From contig NZ_JAGJEI010000010.1 in assembly GCF_018100985.1 (NCBI RefSeq), positions 62,001-126,000 of the forward strand: a DNA stretch of 64,000 bases, in the 5' to 3' direction. This DNA is from Pseudoalteromonas sp. MMG007 (GTDB taxonomy: Bacteria > Pseudomonadota > Gammaproteobacteria > Enterobacterales > Alteromonadaceae). The translations under genes and the position numbers were made by a program. Positions 46,912 to 57,062 of the stretch are shown here, piece after piece. The notes below the pieces were generated by a model. The model saw nothing but the letters and a program-made list of their open reading frames with translations, ran no database searches and was not told the DNA's origin. The first letter of the stretch is position 1. Each line of letters starts with the position of its first letter.

Positions 46912-47678
46912 TAGTGTCTTAGCCCCACACCTTTTTTAATTAAAGTAAGCGCTAAAGTAAATAACACCGTAATAAACACTAAAATAACCCCAAGTGCTAC
47001 GCTTAAATCAACATCTGACACACCTAAAAAACCGTAACGAAACGCATTAACCATGTATATAATGGGGTTGATTTGTGACACATTTTGCCAAAATTCAGGC
47101 AATAGTGTAATCGAATAAAATACACCGCCTAAGTAAGTTAATGGCGTTAGTATGAAGGTGGGGATAATGCTGATATCATCAAAACTATTTGCGTAAATCG
47201 CGTTAATTAAACCACCTAATGCAAATACAGCTGACGTTAAAATAACCGTCGCCATAATTACGAATATATTGTGTATTTGAATATCAACAAATAACAGCGA
47301 TACACAGGTCACTATAAAGCCAACCATCATGCCTCGTGTCATACCGCCGCCCATATAGCCAAGTACAATAATATAATTAGGTACAGGTGCAACAAGTAGC
47401 TCTTCTATACTTTTTTGAAATTTAGTGGAGTAAAAACTAGAGGCCACATTGGAGTACGAGTTAGTTATGACCGACATCATTATAAGCCCAGGTACAATAA
47501 ACTCCATGTAGCTAAAGCCGCCCATGTCGCCAATGCGTGAGCCAATTAAATTACCAAAAATAACAAAGTACAAGCTCATCGTAATTGCTGGCGGTACTAG
47601 GGTTTGCACCCAAATACGTAAAAAACGAATACACTCTTTAATCCATAAACTTTTTAGCGCTACGCCATACTTAAACAT
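46911..47678 (-). CDS. yadH: ABC-2 type transporter permease, YadH-like
   Basis: This 255-aa inner-membrane protein has six hydrophobic segments and the ABC-2 pattern LVPPAITMSLYFVIFGNLIG, LVAPVPNYIIVLGYMGGG (coupling region) and TPLTYLGGVFYSITLLP. It forms an exporter with the ATPase encoded immediately upstream; the genes abut. The E. coli homologue YadH has 256 aa and no settled substrate. Confidence 0.92.
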   Translation of the reverse strand: MFKYGVALKSLWIKECIRFLRIWVQTLVPPAITMSLYFVIFGNLIGSRIGDMGGFSYMEFIVPGLIMMSVITNSYSNVASSFYSTKFQKSIEELLVAPVPNYIIVLGYMGGGMTRGMMVGFIVTCVSLLFVDIQIHNIFVIMATVILTSAVFALGGLINAIYANSFDDISIIPTFILTPLTYLGGVFYSITLLPEFWQNVSQINPIIYMVNAFRYGFLGVSDVDLSVALGVILVFITVLFTLALTLIKKGVGLRH

Positions 47679-48608
47679 TTATTCGCCCCGCCCTTGCTCT
47701 AGTAATCCTACAAATAACTCTTCTAATCTGTTTGCTTTGTTACGCATGCTTAATACCGTATTACCTTGCTCAGTAAGCGCACTAAATACTGCATTTAAGC
47801 CTTGTGACTTAGCTACTTCGACTTCCATTGTATGATCGTCCGTCATTGTAAATTTATAACCTGCAAGCGTTACTGGGTTGGCTGGCATTTTTAAATCTAA
47901 AATAAAGGTTTCTTTATCAAGCTTTGCAAGCAGCGCTTTAATCGTCGTGTTTTCAACAATGCGACCAGTATCAATAATGGCAATGTTTTTACACAACAGC
48001 TCTGCCTCTTCAAGGTAATGGGTTGTTAAAATAATGGTAACGCCTTGCTCGTTAATTTGACGTAAAAAATCCCACATTGAACGACGAAGCTCTATATCAA
48101 CCCCCGCTGTTGGTTCATCTAGTATAAGTAACTTTGGCTCGTGCATAAGTGCGCGAGCAATCATTAATCGGCGCTTCATGCCACCTGAAAGCGTGCGTGC
48201 CTGCTTGTCTTTTTTCTCAAGTAAGCCTAGTTGCTTTAGATACTTATCAGCACGTTTGTGCGCCTCGCTGCGAGTAACACCGTAATAACCGGCTTGGTTA
48301 ACCAGTATTTGGCCTAACGTTTCAAACTGGCTAAAGTTAAACTCTTGCGGAACTAGCCCTAAATGCGCTTTAGCTGCCTCTAAGTCTGTATCAATATTGT
48401 GCCCAAATACCTCAACATTGCCTTTTGTTTTATTAACCAAAGACGATATAACACCTATGGTGGTCGATTTACCCGCGCCATTAGGGCCTAATAAAGCAAA
48501 AAAATCGCCCTCATTAACTTGTAAATCAACACCTTTAATAGCCTCTACGCCATTTTTATAAACCTTGGTCAGGCCTTCTATATTTAAAGCAATATTTTGC
48601 TTACTCAT
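47679..48608 (-). CDS. yadG: ABC transporter ATP-binding protein, YadG-like
   Basis: This 309-aa ATPase has Walker A LLGPNGAGKSTTIG, the ABC signature LSGGMKRRLMIARAL, Walker B LLILDEPTAGVD and the switch histidine in ILTTHYLEEAE. A C-terminal extension of about 90 residues is typical of the YadG/CcmA-like exporters. It is coupled to ubiX (1-base overlap) and to yadH (abutting). The substrate is unknown. Confidence 0.94.
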   Translation of the reverse strand: MSKQNIALNIEGLTKVYKNGVEAIKGVDLQVNEGDFFALLGPNGAGKSTTIGVISSLVNKTKGNVEVFGHNIDTDLEAAKAHLGLVPQEFNFSQFETLGQILVNQAGYYGVTRSEAHKRADKYLKQLGLLEKKDKQARTLSGGMKRRLMIARALMHEPKLLILDEPTAGVDIELRRSMWDFLRQINEQGVTIILTTHYLEEAELLCKNIAIIDTGRIVENTTIKALLAKLDKETFILDLKMPANPVTLAGYKFTMTDDHTMEVEVAKSQGLNAVFSALTEQGNTVLSMRNKANRLEELFVGLLEQGRGE

Positions 48609-49228
48609 TATTTACCCTCACCATAACCCCAACGTTTTGTTAGGTTATGTTCAATGTTTAAATGATCTAAAATTCGCGCCACCATAAAATCAACTAAATC
48701 TTCAATGCTTTGCGGTTTATGATAGAAACCAGGCGCAGCGGGCATAATAGTCACTCCTAAACGAGATAACTTAAGCATATTTTCCAAATGGATCTCGTTG
48801 AATGGCGTTTCGCGAGGTACTAAAATTAGCTGTCCGCGTTCTTTAATAACCACATCGGCAGCACGCTCTAATAAGTTATCTGATGCGCCTACTGCAATTG
48901 CCGAAACAGAGCCTGCACTACATGGGCATACTACCATTTTTTTAGGTGCTGCAGAGCCGGAGGCTACCGGACTAAACCAGTTATCTTTACCAAATACTTT
49001 TAATTGCTCAGCTTTAGCGTTAAATAACGTGCTTAGCTGCTCTGTTGCTTTGTCTTCGTTGCCTGATAATTTAATGTTTGATTCAGTATCAAGTACCACT
49101 CGCGCTGCACTTGATATGAGTACATATACTTGAAATTGCTGTTCAATCAATACTTCTAACAATTTTAAACCGTAAGGGGCACCTGAGGCACCACTAAATG
49201 CGAGGGTAATTTTATCTTTAAATTGCAC
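48608..49228 (-). CDS. ubiX: Flavin prenyltransferase UbiX
   Basis: UbiX makes the prenylated FMN cofactor used by the UbiD decarboxylase in ubiquinone synthesis. The protein is 206 aa from a GTG at 49228, six bases after GGAG. This start is preferred to a TTG at 49264 that lies inside mpl. Family motifs are [33 protein letters not shown], and [19 protein letters not shown] with [10 protein letters not shown]. The order mpl-ubiX is conserved in many gammaproteobacteria. Confidence 0.94.
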   Translation of the reverse strand: MQFKDKITLAFSGASGAPYGLKLLEVLIEQQFQVYVLISSAARVVLDTESNIKLSGNEDKATEQLSTLFNAKAEQLKVFGKDNWFSPVASGSAAPKKMVVCPCSAGSVSAIAVGASDNLLERAADVVIKERGQLILVPRETPFNEIHLENMLKLSRLGVTIMPAAPGFYHKPQSIEDLVDFMVARILDHLNIEHNLTKRWGYGEGK

Positions 49229-49229
49229 A

Positions 49230-50585
49230 CTATTCTCCGCTGAATTTATTGGATAAACCGTCAACTAGTTGTTGATGTAAACCATTAAAACCGCCGTTAC
49301 TCATAATTAAAATGTGTTGATTAGGCTGTATGTTTTCAAGCGCTATATCAACAATTGCTTTTGTGCTGTTAATGCATTGCATACCCGCTTTATCTGCTTG
49401 CTCTTTCAGTGACCAACTTAAGTTATCTGGCTCAAATAAAAGCACATCGTCAGCATCGCGTAGCGAATCTAGCAATGTATGCTGATGCACGCCCATTTTC
49501 ATGGTGTTTGAACGGGGCTCTAAAATAGCGATAATTTTTTCATCGCCTACTTTTGCTCGAAGCCCAGCAAGTGTGGTCTTAATGGCGGTTGGGTGATGCG
49601 CAAAATCATCGTAAACTTTAATGTTACTTATATCTGCTTTGAGCTCCATTCGCCTTTTAGGGCTAATAAACTCCCCAAGCGCTGCAATACCATGCTCTAT
49701 AGCAATACCTACATGGCGCGCAGCAGCGATAGCCATAATCGCATTTTTTACATTATGCTCGCCAATTGCCTGCCAATTAACAGTGCCCTGGCTTTCGTTA
49801 TTTAACAATACATTAAATTCACTACCGTCAGCTTTTAATAACTCGTACGTCCAATCGCCATCAAGTGTTTCACTTTCACTCCATAAGCCTTGGTTAATAA
49901 CATCGCTAAGTGCTACATCTTGCTGTGGCCAAATAACTTTGCCGCTTTGGGGTAATGTACGCATTAAGTGATGAAATTGTTTTTTAATTGCATTTAAATT
50001 TTCAAAAATATCTGCGTGATCAAATTCTAGATTATTTAAAATTAGCGTACGCGGTAAATAATGAACAAACTTACTACGCTTATCAAAAAAGGCGGTATCG
50101 TATTCATCGGCTTCAATTACAAAAAATGGAGTTTCGCCCACTTTGGCCGACACACCAAAATTTTGAACTATGCCACCAATTAAAAAACCTGGTTTTAAAC
50201 CTGCATATTCAAGTATCCACGCCAGCATACTCGCTGTCGTAGTTTTGCCATGCGTACCAGCAACCGCAAGCACCCAAGAGTCTTGCAGTAAGTTATGCTT
50301 AAGCCACTCAGGTCCTGATGTATAAGGTAGGCCTTTATCTAACACATACTCTACACACGGGTTACCACGGCTCATTGCATTACCAATTACCACCATATCT
50401 GGCTTGGGCTCTAACTGGTTTACGTTGTAACCTTGAGTCAGCTCAATACCTAACTCTTCAAGTTGCGTGCTCATTGGCGGATAAACATTTTGATCCGACC
50501 CAGTTACCTTATGGCCAAGTGATTTAGCTATAGCTGCTATACCGCCCATAAAGGTGCCGCAAATGCCTAAAATATGTATATGCAT
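49230..50585 (-). CDS. mpl: UDP-MurNAc:L-Ala-gamma-D-Glu-meso-DAP ligase (murein tripeptide recycling)
   Basis: Mpl reattaches recycled murein tripeptide to UDP-MurNAc. The 451-aa protein has the Mur ligase order: an N-terminal nucleotide domain ([20 protein letters not shown]), the ATP loop [33 protein letters not shown] (Mpl-type), and the C-terminal [14 protein letters not shown]. It heads the tightly packed minus-strand run with ubiX, yadG, yadH and the trmB-like gene. Confidence 0.96.
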   Translation of the reverse strand: MHIHILGICGTFMGGIAAIAKSLGHKVTGSDQNVYPPMSTQLEELGIELTQGYNVNQLEPKPDMVVIGNAMSRGNPCVEYVLDKGLPYTSGPEWLKHNLLQDSWVLAVAGTHGKTTTASMLAWILEYAGLKPGFLIGGIVQNFGVSAKVGETPFFVIEADEYDTAFFDKRSKFVHYLPRTLILNNLEFDHADIFENLNAIKKQFHHLMRTLPQSGKVIWPQQDVALSDVINQGLWSESETLDGDWTYELLKADGSEFNVLLNNESQGTVNWQAIGEHNVKNAIMAIAAARHVGIAIEHGIAALGEFISPKRRMELKADISNIKVYDDFAHHPTAIKTTLAGLRAKVGDEKIIAILEPRSNTMKMGVHQHTLLDSLRDADDVLLFEPDNLSWSLKEQADKAGMQCINSTKAIVDIALENIQPNQHILIMSNGGFNGLHQQLVDGLSNKFSGE

Positions 50586-50823
50586 AACTTTTATTTAATC
50601 CTTCACTGCTTTGCACGTCTGCAAATTTAATGGCGCTATAATGCCAAACTTCGCGCTTAGTTACTATGCACGTATACACAATTCACTAATGCCTAAATAC
50701 GGAAAATCTATATTTATTTGTAAATCTTTACAGCGAATACATATATTGACTGTGTATTACTTTTATTCAATTATTATCAATGTTATAAATCACCAAACCA
50801 TTTAATTTTTAAAAGGACTTATA

Positions 50824-51621
50824 ATGAATAAACTATTACTTTTAGCCTGTATTTTTATTTCACATAAAAGCTTTTCTTTAGAGCTTGCTAAATACCCTAT
50901 TGAACTGAGTTCCGGGCAAGGCACTAATGTAATCATCGCTCCTACAACAGATAAAAAACAAGCTTTAGTGAAGGTTACTGGTATAAATCACGATATTGAT
51001 GGCATTGTTTTCCTAACCGACTTAAAACCTCATGGCAGTAATAGTGCCTATAAATACACATTTGATGGTACAGAGCGAAGTCTAGTTAGTGTTGATGATG
51101 GGTATCGCTGTTGCTCCTATACTCTTTATATTCCAGATACACGCGATGGTACATATTTATCAAAAAAAGAAGAATCAAATCCTGCAATAGTTGAAGATTT
51201 AAAAGCCCAATACGAACAACAGTTAACTAAAGGCATTCAAGTGGAATTAGCTAATTTTAATCGTGAAAAACATCTAAAATACCAGCAGAAAAATATCTCT
51301 GCTGCTAATGATCTGGTAAATAAACAATGCGGGCTAAAGATAAAAACAAACCTTAATTGGGAAAGCATTAGTGATGCTAATCTTAAGGAATATGCAGTTG
51401 GGTCCTATTGCGCACAAGTTGCTAAAGAAATGGCCTATATGTGTGAGAACAGTAAAAACTTTAAAAACTTTAAAAACGATATAGCACAATTTAATAACAT
51501 AGAATGCAAATTCACAGATGAATTAAAGCTGCGAAAAAATGGTAATACAATAATATTTAAAACAGCCCCAAAAGCCCCTAACCAAGGCGAGTTTATCAAA
51601 TCTTATTTACTAAATTTATAA
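50824..51621 (+). CDS. Hypothetical secreted protein, 265 aa
   Basis: I do not recognise the family. A signal peptide (about residues 1-18, HKSFSLELA junction) leads to a beta-rich N-terminal part (ELSSGQGTNVIIAPTTDKKQ), a cysteine pair in YRCCSYTLY, and a helical, charged second half with further cysteines (KQCGLK, YCAQVAKEMAYMCE, IECKF). Six or so cysteines in an exported protein suggest disulfides. A ribosome site (AAAAGGA) precedes the ATG. It stands alone between mpl and the folBK-uppP unit, followed by a strong terminator. Confidence 0.72.
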   Translation: MNKLLLLACIFISHKSFSLELAKYPIELSSGQGTNVIIAPTTDKKQALVKVTGINHDIDGIVFLTDLKPHGSNSAYKYTFDGTERSLVSVDDGYRCCSYTLYIPDTRDGTYLSKKEESNPAIVEDLKAQYEQQLTKGIQVELANFNREKHLKYQQKNISAANDLVNKQCGLKIKTNLNWESISDANLKEYAVGSYCAQVAKEMAYMCENSKNFKNFKNDIAQFNNIECKFTDELKLRKNGNTIIFKTAPKAPNQGEFIKSYLLNL

Positions 51622-51638
51622 ACTAAAATCCGCCAATT

Positions 51639-51665
51639 AAAAAAGCACCTTAGGTGCTTTTTTGG
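51639..51665. terminator. Bidirectional terminator before uppP
   Basis: AAAAAGCACC-TTA-GGTGCTTTTTT lies between convergent genes. Confidence 0.88.
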
Positions 51666-51706
51666 TTTACTAATTTGGTTGGTTTATACCAGTTCAATTA
51701 ATGTTT

Positions 51707-52507
51707 TTATAACGTTAAAAATACAATTAACCCTACACCAAGTAACAACCTGTAAATCACAAATGGCAACATTCCCATTCGCTCGATTATTTTTAAAAAC
51801 ATAAATATACATGCATAAGCTGATAAAAACGAAAGCACTACACCTAGTAATAATGTGCTCCAATCAACTACGTGGTCACCTAGTGCAAGCTCAGCAGTGT
51901 AATAAAGGCCCATCATAGAAATAATAGGTATTGCTAATAAAAATGAAAAGCGCGCAGCGCTTTGCTTATTCATGCCTAGCATTAAACCAGCAGTCATGGT
52001 GATACCTGAGCGAGAAGTTCCTGGGATCATGGCAACAGCTTGTGCAAAGCCGATAATAAGTGCCGTTTTCCAGTTAAGCTGATAAATCGTTTTAATTTGC
52101 TTGCCCTTAGCATCTGCGTACCAAAGCAATAAACCAAATACGATTGTGGTGGTTGCTATTACCCAAGCACTGCGAAGATAAAGCTCAACAAAGTCTTTTA
52201 AAAGCAAGCCCAATATAGCAGCAGGAATAGTACCAAGAATAATCCACCAACCTAATTTACTATCATCTGTAGTACCTTGTTCACCAAACGATTTAAACCA
52301 AGCACCCAGTATATCGGCAACTTCTTTTCTAAAATAAATGACTACGGCGATTAATGTACCTACATGTACTGCCACATCAAAAGCTAAACCTTGATCTTCC
52401 CAGCCTAATATTTGCGAAGGTAAAATTAAATGTGCTGAGCTTGAGATAGGTAAAAACTCAGTAAACCCTTGTATCAGGGCTAAAACAATTATTTCTATAA
52501 TACTCAT
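51707..52507 (-). CDS. uppP: Undecaprenyl-diphosphatase UppP/BacA
   Basis: UppP recycles the lipid carrier of cell-wall synthesis by removing a phosphate from undecaprenyl diphosphate. The 266-aa protein has about eight membrane segments and both family signatures: [18 protein letters not shown] near the N-terminus and [17 protein letters not shown] in the middle (catalytic Glu, Ser and Arg present). Its start overlaps the folK stop as ATGA. High copy of this family gives bacitracin resistance. Confidence 0.96.
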   Translation of the reverse strand: MSIIEIIVLALIQGFTEFLPISSSAHLILPSQILGWEDQGLAFDVAVHVGTLIAVVIYFRKEVADILGAWFKSFGEQGTTDDSKLGWWIILGTIPAAILGLLLKDFVELYLRSAWVIATTTIVFGLLLWYADAKGKQIKTIYQLNWKTALIIGFAQAVAMIPGTSRSGITMTAGLMLGMNKQSAARFSFLLAIPIISMMGLYYTAELALGDHVVDWSTLLLGVVLSFLSAYACIFMFLKIIERMGMLPFVIYRLLLGVGLIVFLTL

Positions 52508-52992
52508 GGGTTAGAAAACTCCACCTTCCATAGCTTTTGTTTAGGGTTGTTATACTCACTCCAAAGCTTGGCTATGGTTTGCTTAGCTACAGGGTGATAA
52601 AAGTTTGGCGCCACTTCAGACAATGGCTGAAGAACAAATGCATTTTTTGTAATTTCGTCACGTGGTAATTGTGCTGGAGAGTCGCAAATAACATCATCGT
52701 AAAATAATAAGTCTAAATCGAGAGTACGAGGGCTAAACTTTTTATCATCTGCGTTACGCCCATTATCTCGCTCTATTTGCTTTAATAACTTACATACATT
52801 TTCAAGTGGCATTGACGTAGACGCAGCAACTACCGAGTTATAAAAGTTATTGCCTGCAAAGCCGACTGCCTCACTTTCATAAACAGAAGAATGCACTAAA
52901 TCAGAAAAGTGCTGTTCAAGCGCCACAAGCGCACAGCGAATATAATGTGCTTTATTTATATTTGAGCCTAAGCTGATATAAATTTGCGCCAT
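52504..52992 (-). CDS. folK: 6-hydroxymethyl-7,8-dihydropterin pyrophosphokinase
   Basis: FolK activates the pterin for dihydropteroate synthase. The 162-aa protein has [12 protein letters not shown] at the N-terminus and the family signature [14 protein letters not shown] (Asp pair binding magnesium). It starts directly after the folB stop and overlaps uppP, so folB-folK-uppP form one unit. Confidence 0.95.
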   Translation of the reverse strand: MAQIYISLGSNINKAHYIRCALVALEQHFSDLVHSSVYESEAVGFAGNNFYNSVVAASTSMPLENVCKLLKQIERDNGRNADDKKFSPRTLDLDLLFYDDVICDSPAQLPRDEITKNAFVLQPLSEVAPNFYHPVAKQTIAKLWSEYNNPKQKLWKVEFSNP

Positions 52993-53352
52993 TTAGCTCA
53001 TGGCCTTAGTGCGAGTAATTTCAACACCCACCGTATTGGCTTGGGCAACAGCTGCGGGCTTGCTCACTTTAATTGTTACCTGCGGCGTATTAAACTCAGT
53101 CAGTATAATTTTAGCTAATTGCTCAACTAACGTTTCGAGCAATTCAACGGGCTTAGCTGTTGTGTGCTCTATTACACGCTCACTTACTTTTGCATAATCG
53201 AGCGCTAAATTAATGTCATCACTTGCAGCTGCAGGTTTTATATTGCTGAGCATTTCAATATCAAAATAAAGGCTTTGTTTACTTTCTTTTTCAAAGTCGT
53301 ACACTCCAATAATTGTGTCGACGTGTAGCTGAGATATAAATACCTTATCCAT
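52993..53352 (-). CDS. folB: Dihydroneopterin aldolase
   Basis: FolB cleaves dihydroneopterin in folate synthesis. From the ATG at 53352 (MDKVFISQLHVDTIIGVYDFE) it is 119 aa, the usual size, and GGAG precedes the start. The active-site glutamate in GVYDFEKE and the conserved lysine in VSKPAAV are visible. The frame to 53385 is not needed. It is the first gene of the folB-folK-uppP unit and divergent from plsY, an arrangement common in gammaproteobacteria. Confidence 0.94.
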   Translation of the reverse strand: MDKVFISQLHVDTIIGVYDFEKESKQSLYFDIEMLSNIKPAAASDDINLALDYAKVSERVIEHTTAKPVELLETLVEQLAKIILTEFNTPQVTIKVSKPAAVAQANTVGVEITRTKAMS

Positions 53353-53583
53353 TGATACTCCAAATAACACTAAACAACTCAGCAAACATATAAAGCATCA
53401 ATGAAATTAATACTGTATATGGTTTAACCAGTGTTTAAATATGTAAAAATAACTTCTACAATAGCAAAATGGCTAAGTTAACTGAAAAAATATAACAGTT
53501 ATAATTTTTACGATAAATTTTGCCGTCAATAATAGCTTAAAAGTGCTACCAATGGGTATAGTAATTCAAAAATAAGGGGCCTT

Positions 53584-54192
53584 GTGTTAACCATTTTATT
53601 GTTTGTTTTAGCCTACTTACTAGGGTCGATTTCCTCGGCTATTTTAGTATCACGGTTATTCAAACTACCCGATCCACGTAATAGCGGTTCTAATAACCCC
53701 GGTGCTACCAACGTATATCGTTTAGGTGGTGCTTTTCCTGCATGCTTGGTATTGGTTTTTGATATTTTAAAAGGCACTATCCCTGTTTGGGGCGCTTACT
53801 TTTTAAAGCTTGAACCTTTAGAGCTTGGCTTAGTGGCTGTAGCTGCATGTTTAGGGCATATGTACCCTGTATTTTTTAGTTTTAAAGGCGGAAAAGCAGT
53901 CGCGACGGCATTTGGTTCATTGCTACCGATTGGATTATCTCTGGCTGGTTTATTAATTTGTACTTGGTTGGTTATTGTTGCAATAACACGTTACTCTTCT
54001 CTTGCTGCGCTTGTAGCAGTCTCTTTAGCGCCACTATATACTTGGTTAATAAAACCGCTTTACACCTTGCCTGTGGCGTTTATTACGCTGTTAATCATTT
54101 TTCGCCACCGCACTAATATAATTCGTTTATTTAGCGGAGATGAACCAAAAGTGGGCGCTAAAAAAGCCCCCACTGATAACAAAAAACACTAG
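53584..54192 (+). CDS. plsY: Glycerol-3-phosphate acyltransferase PlsY
   Basis: PlsY acylates glycerol-3-phosphate from acyl-phosphate in the inner membrane, the first step of phospholipid synthesis. The 202-aa protein has five to seven hydrophobic segments and the three cytosolic motifs: [30 protein letters not shown] and a C-terminal FRHRTNI. It starts with GTG after AAGGGG. It ends two bases before the convergent tsaD stop. Confidence 0.95.
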   Translation: MLTILLFVLAYLLGSISSAILVSRLFKLPDPRNSGSNNPGATNVYRLGGAFPACLVLVFDILKGTIPVWGAYFLKLEPLELGLVAVAACLGHMYPVFFSFKGGKAVATAFGSLLPIGLSLAGLLICTWLVIVAITRYSSLAALVAVSLAPLYTWLIKPLYTLPVAFITLLIIFRHRTNIIRLFSGDEPKVGAKKAPTDNKKH

Positions 54193-54194
54193 CT

Positions 54195-55208
54195 TTAAAT
54201 AGCTTGTAAGCTATCTATTGGCCAACGTGGTTTTGTTTTCATATCTAGGCTAGCAAATTGGCCGGCCTTTAAACGCTGCATACCAGCATAAGCAATCATC
54301 GCACCGTTATCTGTGCAAAACTCTGTGCGAGGATAATATACTTGCCCTTTCATACCGTGCATTACGCGCTCTAGCTGTAAACGCAACTGTGTATTTGCAC
54401 TAACCCCACCGGCAATAACTAAACGTTTAATACCCGTTTGTTTTAGCGCCCGCTTACATTTTATTACTAAAGTATCTATTACTGCAGTTTGAAATGCATG
54501 AGCTATATCTGCTTTTGTTTGCGCGTCGTCGTCATTTTCACGAATAGCAATAGAAGCAGCTGTTTTGAGTCCGCTAAAACTAAAGTCAAGGCCGGGTTTA
54601 TCTGTCATTGGACGCGGAAAAACAAAACGCTTTGCAACCCCTTGTTCTGCCATTTTAGCTAAGCGTGGGCCTCCTGGGTAATCAAGCCCTAATAATTTCG
54701 CCGTTTTATCAAACGCTTCCCCTGCTGCATCATCTACCGACTCACCAAGTACTTCGTATTGCCCAATGCCTGCAACTTTCACCATCATGGTGTGGCCACC
54801 AGACACAAGTAAAGCAATAAAGGGAAATTCAGGTACGCTTTCTTCAAGCATAGGCGCAAGTAAATGCCCTTCCATGTGATGCACAGCAACAGCTGGAATG
54901 TCCCAACCATAAGCTAAAGAGCGACCAATAGAAGTACCAACGAGTAAAGCACCAACCAAACCAGGGCCTGCAGTATAGGCAATACCGTCTAAATCTTCAG
55001 GGCCGCAACCAGCTTGCGCAAAAGCTGCGTCAATAAGGGGTAATGTTTTACGAACGTGATCGCGCGATGCAAGCTCTGGTACTACACCACCATAATCTGC
55101 ATGTACTTTAACTTGGCTGTATAATTGGTGAGCCAATAAGCCTTTTTCATCATCGTAAATCGCAATACCGGTTTCATCACACGATGACTCAATGCCTAAA
55201 ATTCGCAC
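54195..55208 (-). CDS. tsaD: tRNA threonylcarbamoyladenosine synthase subunit TsaD
   Basis: TsaD transfers threonylcarbamoyl to A37 of ANN-decoding tRNAs. From a GTG at 55208, seven bases after AGGAG, it is 337 aa and begins [16 protein letters not shown], the conserved start. The metal-binding HMEGH (about residue 111), [11 protein letters not shown] and the C-terminal [11 protein letters not shown] are present. An in-frame ATG at 55232 is less likely. The usual rpsU neighbour is not next to it here. Confidence 0.96.
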   Translation of the reverse strand: MRILGIESSCDETGIAIYDDEKGLLAHQLYSQVKVHADYGGVVPELASRDHVRKTLPLIDAAFAQAGCGPEDLDGIAYTAGPGLVGALLVGTSIGRSLAYGWDIPAVAVHHMEGHLLAPMLEESVPEFPFIALLVSGGHTMMVKVAGIGQYEVLGESVDDAAGEAFDKTAKLLGLDYPGGPRLAKMAEQGVAKRFVFPRPMTDKPGLDFSFSGLKTAASIAIRENDDDAQTKADIAHAFQTAVIDTLVIKCKRALKQTGIKRLVIAGGVSANTQLRLQLERVMHGMKGQVYYPRTEFCTDNGAMIAYAGMQRLKAGQFASLDMKTKPRWPIDSLQAI

Positions 55209-55244
55209 TGTACTTCTCCTGCCTTTTATCACTACTTAATGTGT

Positions 55245-55835
55245 TTATAACGCCAAACCAATATTAGTTTGTCCATCTGCAATAGCTTGCTTTTTAAGTG
55301 CTTTAACGTTTTCTGAGGTAATACGTCCCATATTTTCAACAAAGTCGATTAGCTCCCCGAGCACGTCAATTTCGTATTGCATTAATGGGTGTTCGCGCAC
55401 TGCTTTATTGTCAGCTATTTCGCCTTCAACAGTCATTTGGTACTCAATAAAACGCGCCACTGTAGCCTGTGATATTTTACTTACGCTGATAAATTCTTGC
55501 TCGTCTTGTCCCATAAGGCCATGCATAAGGCTTAATAAAGAGGTCGCCGCATCTATTGCAGGGTAAGTACCAAACATATCAAAGTCAGCAAGTTCAGGAA
55601 CATTCGGCTCAATTTTTTCAACTTGTTTTTCAAGATCAATTTTACTTTTAGGTAATAATATTTTTTCCCAACAAACATTAAGTGCACTACGCAATAATGC
55701 TTCATCACCAAAACCTGTAGCCTCACTAAATAAGCCATAGTTTGGTAACATACGCTCAATTAAAGCACTTGCTAACACAGCCTTTTGTAAGTAGTTTAGC
55801 TCTCTAATACGTTGAAAATTATTCGCTTTAGTCAT
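55245..55835 (-). CDS. yjaG: DUF416 family protein, YjaG-like
   Basis: This soluble protein of 196 aa has the same length as E. coli YjaG and the same pattern (FQRIRELNYLQKAVLASALIERMLPNY at the N-terminus, then WEKILLPKSKIDLEKQ). The family is helical and of unknown function. Its start overlaps the end of the DUF2007 gene by 8 bases, so the two are co-translated. It lies 36 bases upstream of tsaD on the same strand. Confidence 0.85.
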   Translation of the reverse strand: MTKANNFQRIRELNYLQKAVLASALIERMLPNYGLFSEATGFGDEALLRSALNVCWEKILLPKSKIDLEKQVEKIEPNVPELADFDMFGTYPAIDAATSLLSLMHGLMGQDEQEFISVSKISQATVARFIEYQMTVEGEIADNKAVREHPLMQYEIDVLGELIDFVENMGRITSENVKALKKQAIADGQTNIGLAL

Positions 55836-56178
55836 TCTTTACAGTCTCACATGACCAACAGAAATCAAATGTTGATCCATTATGCTCATTGCAGTTAGGG
55901 CATACCCAATCTGGAGCGGATTGTTTTACTTGCTGATAGTTTACCAATATTTCGCGCGCGTGGCGCTCTTTTATCGCATAAACCTGCACACTAACTTGGG
56001 TTTGCTCAAACGGGATTTCACCTAACGCACCTTGTAACATTTCACCTTGAATTTGACACTCTATGCCAGCACTCAAAATAAGCCCTTTTACAATATTTGC
56101 TTCAAGATTATTGTCGGCTTTATAGAGTGTTACCCAATGAAATGCATTTTGAGAATTATCTGTATTAATATTTTGCAA
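55828..56178 (-). CDS. DUF2007 protein with C-terminal zinc ribbon
   Basis: This 116-aa protein has a DUF2007 domain over residues 10-80, with the typical WVTLYKADNNLEANIVKGLL start and VYAIKERHAREIL. A zinc-ribbon with two CxxC pairs (CPNCNEHNGSTFDFCWSC) follows near the C-terminus. DUF2007 has a PII-like ferredoxin fold and is thought to be a signal transducer, without known function. It overlaps the DUF416 gene and is divergent from the DUF2721 gene. Confidence 0.85.
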   Translation of the reverse strand: MQNINTDNSQNAFHWVTLYKADNNLEANIVKGLILSAGIECQIQGEMLQGALGEIPFEQTQVSVQVYAIKERHAREILVNYQQVKQSAPDWVCPNCNEHNGSTFDFCWSCETVKND

Positions 56179-56263
56179 TTATCACCTCATTTGTTTTGCG
56201 TTTACAATATCCTACGATACTCTACTAAGTTGTATAGTAAGTAACTTTTTTAGGATAAAAACA

Positions 56264-56686
56264 ATGACTCTAACAACCCCTGGCTTACTTTTTCCGGCAA
56301 TTTCACTTTTGTTACTTGCTTATACAAACCGATTTTTAGTTTTAGCGCAATTAATTAGAGAGTTAAATTCGCGAGAAGGTGAATCAATACGTCCTGTAGT
56401 TGTTGCTCAAATTACTAACCTGAGAAAGCGAATAAAGCTAATACGTACAATGCAAGTGTATGGTGTTGCCTCATTTTTACTGTGCACGCTATCAATGTTC
56501 GCATTATTTATTGAATTTAACACTACGGGTATTATTTTGTTTGGCGTAAGTTTAGCTTGCTTAAGCTTGTCGCTATTAACTTCACTTTTTGAAATACACA
56601 TATCTTGTGATGCTATTGAAATAGAGCTGCAAAGCATTGAAAACAAGCCATTAAGTAATAGAGTAAATCGTAACTTCGTAAAGTAA
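56264..56686 (+). CDS. DUF2721 membrane protein
   Basis: This 140-aa protein has three hydrophobic segments (about residues 5-25, 65-86 and 89-110). It matches the DUF2721 family in the PGLLFPAISLLLLAYTNRF start, with LAQLIRELNSRE in the cytoplasmic loop and a C-terminal FEIHISCDAIEIEL helix. No function is known for the family. It has an AGGA ribosome site and appears monocistronic. Confidence 0.82.
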   Translation: MTLTTPGLLFPAISLLLLAYTNRFLVLAQLIRELNSREGESIRPVVVAQITNLRKRIKLIRTMQVYGVASFLLCTLSMFALFIEFNTTGIILFGVSLACLSLSLLTSLFEIHISCDAIEIELQSIENKPLSNRVNRNFVK

Positions 56687-57062
56687 AACTTAGGTAGAGC
56701 GAACAACTTTTAATGATAACGATGCCTGGTGGTACTTTCCTTTTAGAAATATACTTTTTCATTATTTAGAATAGTCAGCTTGTTTTTTACTACTAACTTA
56801 CTGACTAAAAATAACTTTTAAATATTATTCGTTGTATAAAAATAAATAAATAATAATGAACAACTAGCCTTTGTTAAATAAGGCAATACTATTTGGTCGC
56901 TTTTCTCTTTAATTAATACTTAAAGGGGGGTATCCTGCTTTTAAGATGCATAAATCTGCAAATGTATTTCAGTATTAGATTTTTACTTATTTTTAGTATG
57001 GAAATTAGTAACAATTTGATGCTCGTAGTAACTACGACTTACTTATAAAAAGGGACTATAAA
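56687..57062. promoter_or_regulatory. Regulatory gap upstream of the LysR-type gene
   Basis: These 376 AT-rich bases hold no ORF. The inverted repeat CGTAGT-A-ACTACG at 57024-57036 lies 26 bases before the LysR GTG start and could be an autoregulatory site. A G6 run (TAAAGGGGGGTATCC) lies near 56930. A ribosome site AAAGGGA precedes the GTG. Confidence 0.4.

Noticed and set aside
50611..50805. 64-aa plus-strand ORF between mpl and the secreted protein gene
   Set aside because: It has no ribosome site, an odd composition and no family resemblance; it lies in the promoter gap.
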